Source: Sphaerisporangium fuscum (GTDB taxonomy: Bacteria > Actinomycetota > Actinomycetes > Streptosporangiales > Streptosporangiaceae). Taken from it: a stretch of 64,000 nt of DNA. The position numbers and the translations under genes were made by a program. How positions within the stretch are numbered: the first letter of the stretch is position 1; the number at the start of each line of letters is the position of its first letter. Where the stretch lies: the NCBI RefSeq assembly GCF_018531465.1, contig NZ_JAHDTF010000023.1, forward strand, positions 1-64,000, in the 5' to 3' direction. The notes beneath the pieces were generated by a model that was given only the letters and a program-made list of their open reading frames with translations, ran no database searches and had not been told where the DNA came from. Below are positions 56,950-64,000 of the stretch, one piece after another.

Positions 56950-59900
56950 TCAGTCGGGGAAGGTGAGCTCCGTCCGGTCCTCGGGGCCTTCCTCGAAGGG
57001 AAGGATGAAGCGGCGGGGCCAGGACAGGACCGTCTCCAGCCAGGCGGCGCCCATGGTCTGGGCGATGTGCCGGACGCGGTCGCGGGGTTCGATGCCGATG
57101 GCCACCGTGGCGAAGTCCTGCCGGACGCTCTCGTGCTCGTCGTCCCCGAGGAGCACCCGCCAGGCGAGAGCGCGGTTGCGTTCGATCTCCATGGACAGCG
57201 GGTGGTGGCGCAGCGCCTTGGCGCGGTGGCCGAGCAGCTCGGGACGGGCCGCGGTGTCGACGCCGGCGGATTGATTGACCCCTTGGTGGGGGTACGGACG
57301 GCCGCTGGGGTCGGTGCCGAAGAGGGGGTACTCCATGGCGGGCGCGGGACTGCGGAGGTTCGGGGCGGGGTGCCCGTAGGGGAACAGCCGGTCGACCTCG
57401 TGCACCCAGCGGATCTGCGGGATCACCCACGCGGCCCCCGGCCGTTCCCCGGACGCCGCCGGTTTCGGCGCCTCGGACGGGCCGAGAAGGCCCGCCGCCA
57501 CCTCGGCCGCCTTCACCGTGAGCAGGCTCGGGTCGTAGAAGGTGCGCAGTGACCAGGCGCGGCGGTCGACGGCGCGGTCGACCAGGGTCGCGAGCAGGCA
57601 TTCGCGTCGCCGCGGCGGCAGCTCGGCCCAGATGTCGGCGAGCACGCGGGGTACGCCGGGCAGCGACCGGTTGGCGCAGAAGGCGAGGACGACGGTGTCG
57701 GTCCAGATGCGCAGCCAGGCCCATTCGGGGGCGTCGGCGAGCAGGTCGGCCTCGCGGAGCTCGAAGAGCGTGCACGCCTTCCCGGAGGTGCACTCGTGCC
57801 CGCAGGCGGCGGATCGGCGGCCGCGGATCGGCGGGATGGGACCGAGGAGGGTGCGTTCGCGGTCCTCGCCGAGGGGCACCTGGATGCGCAGCGGGCGGTC
57901 CATGCCGTCGGCGAACACGGCGGCGATGCCCGGCGGGAGGGAGACGACCTGGCGGGACTGCTCCTCGCTCAGGTTGATGGCCGCGCCCACGAGCCTGCGG
58001 TCGTCCTCGGCCGGGAGCCGGTGCACGACCTTCAGAGCGGTGTTCTTCACCACGTCGGCGATCAGCTTGGTCGGGATCTGCTCGGCCACCACGATGCCCT
58101 CGCCGTACGCGCGGATCTCCGCGAGCATCCCGGCGATCAGCTCGACGGCGTGCGTGGCGGCCCGCTGCGCGCCCCGGTCGCGCAGCAGCCGGTGGGCCTC
58201 CTCGATGACGATGACGTGCTGCAGGCCGGAGGACTTCTCCTGCCGGGCGCGCATCCGCAGGTGCTCGACGATACGGATGATGAGCGTGCCCATGAGGAAC
58301 GCCTTGTCCTCGTCGTTGGCGACGTCCTCGATGGCGAACACGACGTTGCGCTGTAACAGGCCGCCGATGTCGGCGGGGTGGCCGCCCTCGAAGAAGCGCC
58401 CGGCCGAGCCCACGCGCAGGCTGCGCAGCCGCAGGCTGATGAAGCCCTCGACGTCGGCCTGCACCTCGTTGCCGTACCCGATCTCCTGGATGACCTCCAG
58501 GGCGTGGGTCTGTAACTGCTCCAGCGTGGGCACGGCCGGCTGGACGGCGGCGCCGGGAATGCCGCCACCGGTGACGACGTCCCAGCCGTTGGCCTCGTAC
58601 ACCCGCTGCAACGCCAGCGACATGATCTGCGGGAACGGCTCCTCGGCGTCGAAGGCCGCCATGAACAGCGCCCGGACCATGTCGATGTGCGCCTGCACGG
58701 GGTAGCCCGGCTCAGGCGCCAGGGGGTTCACACTGAACGGCACGTTGTCGGGCGCCGACGGATTGATCACCGTCAGCGGCGCGAGGTGTTCGACACGGCC
58801 GGCCATGGCGGCGTACTCCGACTTGGCCGGCTCGATGGCGAGCCACGGGATGCCGGCCTCGGTGAGCTGTTCGAGCAGGTGGCGCACGGTCTGCGACTTG
58901 CCGGACCCGGTGGCGCCGGTGACGAACGCGTGCCGGTTGAGCGTGGCGAGCGGCACCCGGAACGACCCGACGGCGCGGTCCTGCCCGTCGATGATCGCCC
59001 CGAGGTCGAGCACCGGCTCACCGGTGCTGCTGACGTCGGCCTCGCTGGTGACGTCGAAGAAGCCCGCGTCCAGCACCCGCACGCCGGGCACCTCGCGGCG
59101 CGGCAGGCCCGCCAGGGCGGCGAGCGCGCCCGCGGTGGCCGCGAACGGGGCCGCCGCGCCGTCCGAGGGGTCCTGCAGGGTGACGCCGAGCGCCTCGGCG
59201 AAGCCGTACACCGGCTCGGCGCCGGAGCGGCCGAACCCCGACAGCAGCGGCAGTGACAGCGCGCTGCGCAGGCGGTAGGGGTGGTGGCTCATCTCGACCG
59301 AGCCGACCAGCACGGGCGCGATCTGCCGCAGCTCGTCGGGCCCGGCCGCCCCGGCCAGCACCCGGACGTTCCACAGCCCGGCCTCGCGGAACGCGTCGAG
59401 CTCCTGCATGCGCCGCTCGGCCCGCTCGGCGTCGAACCGGCTGCGCTCGGAGGCGTCGCCGTACTGCCGCAGCACGTTGAGCTGGGTGCGCAGGTGGGCG
59501 ACCTCGGCGTCGAGCAGGTCGGTCGGCTCGGCGACGACGAGCCAGGCGAACGGCCGCGACATCAGCGTGACCAGCGTGGACTCGAACAGGGTGGGCCGCA
59601 GCAGGTCGTCCGGGCTCGGCTCCCTGCGTCCGTTGAGCGGCGGGGCCTGGCGGCCGGGACAGGCCGTCCAGGTGAGGTCGGCGAGGTCGGCGAGCCAGTC
59701 GTCGCCGATCTCCACGCCCCGGGCTCCGCCGGGGAACAGCAGCGGCTGCGGTCCCTGCGGCGGCTCCTCGACGGTGGCGCTGGTGGCCCGGCGGGGCGGA
59801 CGCGGCGGCGTGAGCGGCCCGGCGTTGGTGATCAGTTCGAGCGGCGCGCCGGAGCCGCGCGAGAGCCAGCCGATGACGAACGGCCGGTTGCGCTGCGCGG

Positions 59901-60045
59901 CGGAGAGCACGGCGGGCAGGACGGTGACGAAGTCCCACTCCGCCGACGAGCTGCGGGACGGTGCGGTGATCGCCTGGATGCGATACCACGGACCACTCAG
60001 CGGGAACGGCGCGCTGGGCGCTGCGGAGGACACGCTTGTCTGCAT
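56950..60045 (-). CDS. HerA/FtsK-like ATPase (DUF87), large
   Basis: The 1031-residue protein has an N-terminal region (1-345) with a coiled-coil stretch (RSRFDAERAERRMQELDAFR), then a HerA-type motor: Walker A GATGSGKS (377-384), a VVFAIEDVAN strand, Walker B HVIVIEEAHRLL (610-621), and sensor-like AEQIPTKLIADVV and an arginine finger region HRLPAEDDRRLVGAAI. Cysteines in CGHECTSGKACTLF (near 765) may bind zinc. Such ATPases pump DNA or protein across membranes or act in defence. It is followed 51 bases later on the same strand by a membrane-anchored partner. Confidence 0.85.
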   Translation of the reverse strand: MQTSVSSAAPSAPFPLSGPWYRIQAITAPSRSSSAEWDFVTVLPAVLSAAQRNRPFVIGWLSRGSGAPLELITNAGPLTPPRPPRRATSATVEEPPQGPQPLLFPGGARGVEIGDDWLADLADLTWTACPGRQAPPLNGRREPSPDDLLRPTLFESTLVTLMSRPFAWLVVAEPTDLLDAEVAHLRTQLNVLRQYGDASERSRFDAERAERRMQELDAFREAGLWNVRVLAGAAGPDELRQIAPVLVGSVEMSHHPYRLRSALSLPLLSGFGRSGAEPVYGFAEALGVTLQDPSDGAAAPFAATAGALAALAGLPRREVPGVRVLDAGFFDVTSEADVSSTGEPVLDLGAIIDGQDRAVGSFRVPLATLNRHAFVTGATGSGKSQTVRHLLEQLTEAGIPWLAIEPAKSEYAAMAGRVEHLAPLTVINPSAPDNVPFSVNPLAPEPGYPVQAHIDMVRALFMAAFDAEEPFPQIMSLALQRVYEANGWDVVTGGGIPGAAVQPAVPTLEQLQTHALEVIQEIGYGNEVQADVEGFISLRLRSLRVGSAGRFFEGGHPADIGGLLQRNVVFAIEDVANDEDKAFLMGTLIIRIVEHLRMRARQEKSSGLQHVIVIEEAHRLLRDRGAQRAATHAVELIAGMLAEIRAYGEGIVVAEQIPTKLIADVVKNTALKVVHRLPAEDDRRLVGAAINLSEEQSRQVVSLPPGIAAVFADGMDRPLRIQVPLGEDRERTLLGPIPPIRGRRSAACGHECTSGKACTLFELREADLLADAPEWAWLRIWTDTVVLAFCANRSLPGVPRVLADIWAELPPRRRECLLATLVDRAVDRRAWSLRTFYDPSLLTVKAAEVAAGLLGPSEAPKPAASGERPGAAWVIPQIRWVHEVDRLFPYGHPAPNLRSPAPAMEYPLFGTDPSGRPYPHQGVNQSAGVDTAARPELLGHRAKALRHHPLSMEIERNRALAWRVLLGDDEHESVRQDFATVAIGIEPRDRVRHIAQTMGAAWLETVLSWPRRFILPFEEGPEDRTELTFPD

Positions 60046-60095
60046 ATCAAGCTCGAATCCCTTACACCACCGGCGTTTGCCAGGGGATTACCTGT

Positions 60096-62057
60096 TCAAT
60101 GTGTTCTCCGCCAGTCGAGCCGCTCCGGCGGAGGTCCGAGATTGGGCGGGAACGGGTCTTCGTCCGGCTCCGGTTCGGGCTCCGACGGGCCGAGCATGAG
60201 GCGGCGGACCTCCTCGAACTCCCCCAAAGTGGTCTTGGGGAAGGTGAGGATGGCCGGGTTGGCGTCGGCGAGCCGCACCTGCCTGCCCTCGGCCGTCGCG
60301 TGGGTGACGATCACCGAGGTGGTGGGCAGCTGCTGGAGCTGGTGCGGCTCCACGAGGAACTCCCGGCTGCGGTGCAGCACGCGCTCCTCCCCCATGGCCT
60401 TGCTGGCGCTGCGCCCCCACTCGGTGGACTCGGTGATGCCCTCCTTGAGGTCGCCCTCGCCCTTCTCGTCCTCCGCCGCGCCGCCGGGGCTCCCGCCGCC
60501 GCGCACCGTGGAGGTGTAGGAGCCGTTCATGCCGTCGACGGCCGGGCTGATGGTCTCGGTGAGCTGGGCGAGCTCCAGGCGGTGCTCGGTGCCCATGTGC
60601 TCGCTGGCCACCCGCGCGTCCTCGGCGTTGCCGAGCCGCATGAACGCGACCGCGGCGTGCCCCCGTCCGAGGCGCTCCCTCACCGTCGGGGTGAGCGAGC
60701 GGTAGGTCAGCACAAGGCCGGTCTGGGAGGTCTCGCAGGCGTCCATCAGCCGGTCGAGCACGTCGCCGCGCAGCTTGTCGGCCCCTGCCACGATGATGGT
60801 GTGGTACCAGGGCCGGTCGGACGCCGGCGACTGCCGCAGGATGTGCGTCAGCGCCGTGGCGACGTACGTGCCGAGCACCCGGTTGCCGAACACACCGGCC
60901 TGGCGGTCCATCGAGACCACGCGCAGCCGCGCCGGCGGCAGCCGCACGGCCTCCGAGCCGAGCGTCTCCAGCTTGCGCAGCTGGGACTCTAGGGCCCAGG
61001 CCCGCTCGATGACCACCCGGTCGGTGACGCCCCGGCCGAACAGCGTGCCGATGCGTTCGAGCTGGACGGCGGTGAGCAGGCCGGACCGCAGGTCGTCCCG
61101 CGGGTCGCCCACCTGGGCGAGGGCGCGCAGCGCGGCGGTGACCTGGTTGATCGTGGCGCAGTCGCCGAGCACCTCCAGGACCCGTTCGAGGATCGCGGTG
61201 TCGAAGCTGAGGTCGCGGGTCGTGCGGTGCTCCTCGCTGACGCTGACCACGTGGGCGAGCACGTCGGCGAACGCCTCCGGCGGCAGCGTGGCGCCGAGGT
61301 CGAGCCTCGGCAGGTCGACCGGCAGCACCCACACCAGCGGGTCGTCGCCGCCGCGCCGGGCCAGTTCGATCAGGTCCTTGGCGATCGCCCCCTCCGACAG
61401 GTCGAGCACGGTGAGGTGGCCGCCGCTGTACAGGCGGGTGGCGCCGAGCAGGGTGATCAGCGCCGACCAGCCCGGCAGGGTGCCGCCGGCCACGTCGATG
61501 CGGTCGATCTCGTCGGGCACGGCGACGGCGTACCAGGTGAGCTGCCGGTCGTACTGCTCCTTCTTCGCCGCCCACTCGCGGTAGCGCCGGGCGTGCTCCT
61601 CCTGGGCGTCGAACAGCCGGCGCTCGCGCCGCTCCCGGCGCTGGTCGGCGCGGGCCTGCTGCTCGTTGATGCGCGAACGCAGCGCACGCTCGCCCTGGTG
61701 GACGGCGTACCCGCAGATCAGGGCCATGCCCCCGGTGGCGGCCAGCCCGATGAAGACGAACGGCCAGCCGATGATCTCGCTGACGCCGAGGACCAGGATG
61801 AGGGCCGCCAGGATGGTCATGATGATGCCGACGATCTTCACCGGCCGGTTGAGGAGGTCTTCCTGGAGGCGCTCCCTGCGCACCCACGCGGGGTCGACGG
61901 CGACCTGCTCCTCGGGGATCTCCTCGGGCGAGGGGCGCTTCGGTGGCGGGCCGGGGTCTGGGTAGAGCATCGCGTACTGCCAGCCCAGGTAGATGCGGTC
62001 AGCCTGCAGCTGAGCATGCTCGGGGTGCACGTCCGCCACCGGACCTCCACCTGTCAT
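60096..62057 (-). CDS. membrane-anchored degenerate ATPase partner of the HerA-like protein
   Basis: The 653-residue protein has two membrane helices (about 70-115), a charged coiled coil (INEQQARADQRRERRERRLF), and a long cytoplasmic region. This region retains an ATPase-like C-terminal pattern (HTIIVAGADKLRGDVLDRLM in the Walker-B position and FMRLGNAEDARVASEHMG) but no Walker A. It probably forms a hetero-complex with the 1031-residue ATPase, as pseudo-ATPases do in some secretion and conjugation systems. The start may be the ATG at 62057 or a GTG 18 bases downstream with a GGAGG site. Confidence 0.75.
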   Translation of the reverse strand: MTGGGPVADVHPEHAQLQADRIYLGWQYAMLYPDPGPPPKRPSPEEIPEEQVAVDPAWVRRERLQEDLLNRPVKIVGIIMTILAALILVLGVSEIIGWPFVFIGLAATGGMALICGYAVHQGERALRSRINEQQARADQRRERRERRLFDAQEEHARRYREWAAKKEQYDRQLTWYAVAVPDEIDRIDVAGGTLPGWSALITLLGATRLYSGGHLTVLDLSEGAIAKDLIELARRGGDDPLVWVLPVDLPRLDLGATLPPEAFADVLAHVVSVSEEHRTTRDLSFDTAILERVLEVLGDCATINQVTAALRALAQVGDPRDDLRSGLLTAVQLERIGTLFGRGVTDRVVIERAWALESQLRKLETLGSEAVRLPPARLRVVSMDRQAGVFGNRVLGTYVATALTHILRQSPASDRPWYHTIIVAGADKLRGDVLDRLMDACETSQTGLVLTYRSLTPTVRERLGRGHAAVAFMRLGNAEDARVASEHMGTEHRLELAQLTETISPAVDGMNGSYTSTVRGGGSPGGAAEDEKGEGDLKEGITESTEWGRSASKAMGEERVLHRSREFLVEPHQLQQLPTTSVIVTHATAEGRQVRLADANPAILTFPKTTLGEFEEVRRLMLGPSEPEPEPDEDPFPPNLGPPPERLDWRRTH

Positions 62058-62245
62058 TGGTAGCGCCTGCCGGGGAGCTTGCCCGGCTCGTGCCCACGAG
62101 CCGCTCTCCGACTGTGACAGCGTATGAGTTGGACCTCGTATTCGTGCAGGGTTCTCGCCATTCGGACCAGATTCCTGACGTCTGACGGCCTTGAATGGGA
62201 CGAACGCGGCAGTCGACGAAGATCTACGGATTAGCATCGTGTGAC

Positions 62246-62896
62246 ATGACGTCTTCCGTTCCCCGCGGCCGCCGTCGTAGACGTCCGATTTTCATGACGA
62301 TGACCGTTCTCGTGGCGGCGGCAGGCATCGGGGCCACGGCCGCGTTCGGCGGCCTGGCGAAGGCTCCTCCTTCGGGCCCGCCCCAGGCGCGCATGGGGGA
62401 GGAGGTCGACCAGGACCTGTTCCACACGAAGATCGTGGACGCGGTCGTGCACACCGTGCCGTCCGGCACCGGCAGCGGGTCCGAGCGGACCGTCCTCGAC
62501 CTCGACCTGCGGGTGTTCAACCAGGCTCAGGTCAGCGTGCGGGCCGACTACCTCGCGCAGTCCTTCCTGACCGTCGTCTCACGGGACGGTGAGCTGGTGC
62601 TGGACACGACGAACCCCCGCGCGCAGCCGAACTTCATGTACGACGCGATCGTCCCCGGTGCAGGCGTCCCGAGCAGGCTGCTGCCGCCGAAGCGGACCTC
62701 CACGGTGCTGATGCGGTTCCGGAGACTGGGCGCGGACGACGCGGACAAGTATCCGTCCCTCCTGGACATCACTCTCGGCAAGTACGAGAACCACGAAGAC
62801 GCGCTCACCGGACGCCGTTTCGTCCAGCTGGTGACGGACGACGGCAAGCCCGAGGTCGTCGCGCGGCTCGCCGTCCCGGTCCGGAAGGACGTGTGA
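62246..62896 (+). CDS. single-pass exported protein 1 of the HerA-linked locus
   Basis: The 216-residue protein has a basic N-terminus (RGRRRRRPIF), one hydrophobic helix (about 14-35) and a beta-rich extracellular domain (HTKIVDAVVHTVPSGTGSGS, VLDLDLRVFNQAQVSVRADY, LTVVSRDGELVLDTTNPRAQ). It lies head-to-head with the ATPase partner gene and is directly followed by two genes of similar layout. No family recognised. The ATG at 62246 is chosen; its ribosome site is weak. Confidence 0.7.
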   Translation: MTSSVPRGRRRRRPIFMTMTVLVAAAGIGATAAFGGLAKAPPSGPPQARMGEEVDQDLFHTKIVDAVVHTVPSGTGSGSERTVLDLDLRVFNQAQVSVRADYLAQSFLTVVSRDGELVLDTTNPRAQPNFMYDAIVPGAGVPSRLLPPKRTSTVLMRFRRLGADDADKYPSLLDITLGKYENHEDALTGRRFVQLVTDDGKPEVVARLAVPVRKDV

Positions 62897-63549
62897 TGGC
62901 CGGCCGCCTCCTGCGCAGGATCGGCAACGGGACGATCGCGCTCGCCGTCGGCGCGGCCGCGGTGTACGCGCACACGTACGTCATGGACCAGCAGGCCCTG
63001 GACGCGCCGCTGACCACGCACGTCGCCGCCGGGGCCGTCGCCGCGACCGGCAGGTTCAGCGCGCGGATCGACAAGGTCGTGGCGGCGAGGACCTTGAAGC
63101 TGCGGAGCACGAGCAAGAGCGCCCTCTCCGGCACGACCACGACGACGGAGACCACCGTCGGCACCCCCGACGTCTTCGTCGTCGTCACGCTCAGCGCCAC
63201 CTCCCCCGGCGATCCCGAGTACCTGCAGGATCCGCGGCTGCGGACGCGGGACGACGTCGAGTACGTCGCCACCGACCGCGTGGGCGAGGAGTTCACGCTG
63301 TCCGACCGGCCGGTGCAGCAGGGCTGGTGGGTCAAGCTCACCTACGTCTTCGAGGTCCCGCCCGCGGCACTGCCCGGCGCCTCGGTCGTGGTGACCGTCT
63401 CCACCACCAACGGCATCTACGACAGCGTCTATCCCGGCCGCTACGACCAGCTGCTTCCGGAGGCGTCCATGACGCTGACGCCCGACGACGCGGCGACCAG
63501 GCGGCTGCTCGACGAGGCCGAGCCCTCCCTGGAGATGGAGGCGAGCTGA
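62896..63549 (+). CDS. single-pass exported protein 2 of the HerA-linked locus
   Basis: The 217-residue protein has a signal-anchor (LLRRIGNGTIALAVGAAAVY) and a beta-rich extracellular domain (ARTLKLRSTSKSALSGTTTT, DVFVVVTLSATSPGDPEYLQ, GWWVKLTYVFEVPPAALPGA). The pattern of strands parallels that of the previous gene. The ATG overlaps the preceding stop by one base (TGATG), and a third gene of the same type follows after four bases. The function is unknown. Confidence 0.7.
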   Translation: MAGRLLRRIGNGTIALAVGAAAVYAHTYVMDQQALDAPLTTHVAAGAVAATGRFSARIDKVVAARTLKLRSTSKSALSGTTTTTETTVGTPDVFVVVTLSATSPGDPEYLQDPRLRTRDDVEYVATDRVGEEFTLSDRPVQQGWWVKLTYVFEVPPAALPGASVVVTVSTTNGIYDSVYPGRYDQLLPEASMTLTPDDAATRRLLDEAEPSLEMEAS

Positions 63550-63553
63550 GCAC

Positions 63554-64000
63554 ATGAGCACGACCGGACCGGACGGGCCCGCGCCGGACGCCCGGGAGAC
63601 CTTCGACGCCTTCAGCCCGCGCACCAAACCGTCCGCCGCCACCGCCCCGAGCGCGTGGGAGCCGTTCCCGACGAGTGCCCCCCTGCCCTCCGGCGCGCCC
63701 GAGCCGGCCGGGCCGCGACGGTGGCGCGGCGCGCTGCGCGCCGTGGCCATGCTGGTGGCGGCCGTGGCGCTGGTGGCCGTCACGGTCGGCGTGCAGTGGT
63801 GGGACCGGACGAAGTGGGTGGCGGAGCGCTACCCGGCCGAGGTGGTGAAGGACGTGCCCGCCGGCGGCACCGCGACCCTCGGTGGCATCGTGTGGAAGGC
63901 GACCGTCTCCGTCATGCCGGCGACGGCCGGGCAGATCGCCGGCACCACGTCGCTGGAGGCCACCGTCGAGGTGACCCCGCTGTCCGAACAGGACGCCGAC
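63554..64000 (+). CDS. single-pass exported protein 3, cut by the window edge
   Basis: The ATG at 63554 opens a frame of 149 codons to the window end. It begins MSTTGPDGPAPDARETFDAF, has a Pro-rich cytoplasmic segment of about 55 residues, a membrane helix (ALRAVAMLVAAVALVAVTVG, about 57-76) and the start of an extracellular beta-rich domain (TATLGGIVWKATVSVMPATA). It is the third member of the exported trio. The C-terminus is outside the window. Confidence 0.65.
   Translation, partial: MSTTGPDGPAPDARETFDAFSPRTKPSAATAPSAWEPFPTSAPLPSGAPEPAGPRRWRGALRAVAMLVAAVALVAVTVGVQWWDRTKWVAERYPAEVVKDVPAGGTATLGGIVWKATVSVMPATAGQIAGTTSLEATVEVTPLSEQDAD

Overview
The window is high-GC DNA from an actinomycete. 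It carries mshA (mycothiol synthesis), carD, the senX3-regX3-phoU set, murT-gatD, a HbhA-like gene and many Scr1/XRE-type regulators. The overall gene complement suggests a Streptosporangiales-like organism; that placement is an inference, since no rRNA or marker phylogeny was run.

Bases 1 to about 10,980 are the right-hand part of an actinomycete integrative and conjugative element (AICE) sitting at the 3' end of a tRNA-Thr(TGT) gene. Its genes run from regulators (DUF6879, XRE/DUF5753, HATPase, XRE-TPR, GntR) through an SCO3933-type protein, an FtsK/Tra transfer ATPase, an SpdB-like DUF2637 protein and a HUH-type replication initiator to an excisionase and a tyrosine integrase. The integrase has an out-of-frame internal deletion, and the XRE-TPR regulator has an in-frame amber codon before its last 38 codons, so the element looks immobilised. 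Its left end lies outside the window.

Bases 11,055-38,801 are mostly conserved chromosome: rlmB, cysS, a second DUF2637 protein, ispF and carD (with no ispD beside them), a lipoprotein, regX3-senX3 divergent from phoU with a PHO-box-like repeat between them, gpmA, mshA, an SDR, a methyltransferase, a macrodomain protein, a BlaI/M56 pair, an HTH - HbhA-like - DUF2516 block, a DUF2207 protein, a TetR/NmrA pair, an asparaginase, dtd, an epoxide hydrolase, a two-component system whose kinase is a fusion of a degenerate and an intact kinase, and ygfZ.

Bases 38,900-53,900 look accessory, lying between ygfZ/Fur and the nitrobindin/DsrE genes. This stretch holds decayed regulators, two families of non-coding tandem repeats (59 bp and 47 bp), a Nur-like Fur protein, an asparagine-synthetase-like gene and an operon of acyl-CoA-dehydrogenase-like, PhnD-like and TusA-like/diiron proteins. 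It also holds an in-frame chimera of an ABC ATPase and an alpha/beta hydrolase tail, a sigma factor/membrane regulator pair, and a six-gene MauD/MauE-like operon around a Cys-rich secreted protein. A structured, probably non-coding transcript with a 13-codon reading frame lies next to it.

Bases 53,953-64,000 contain nitrobindin, a DsrE protein, gatD-murT (peptidoglycan amidation), and a locus with a HerA/FtsK-like ATPase, a membrane partner that looks like a degenerate ATPase, and three single-pass exported proteins, the last cut by the window edge. The best candidates for an undescribed system are the MauD/E-like operon (50,326-53,206), the acyl-CoA-dehydrogenase/PhnD/TusA-diiron operon (44,024-47,189) and the HerA-like locus (56,950-64,000).
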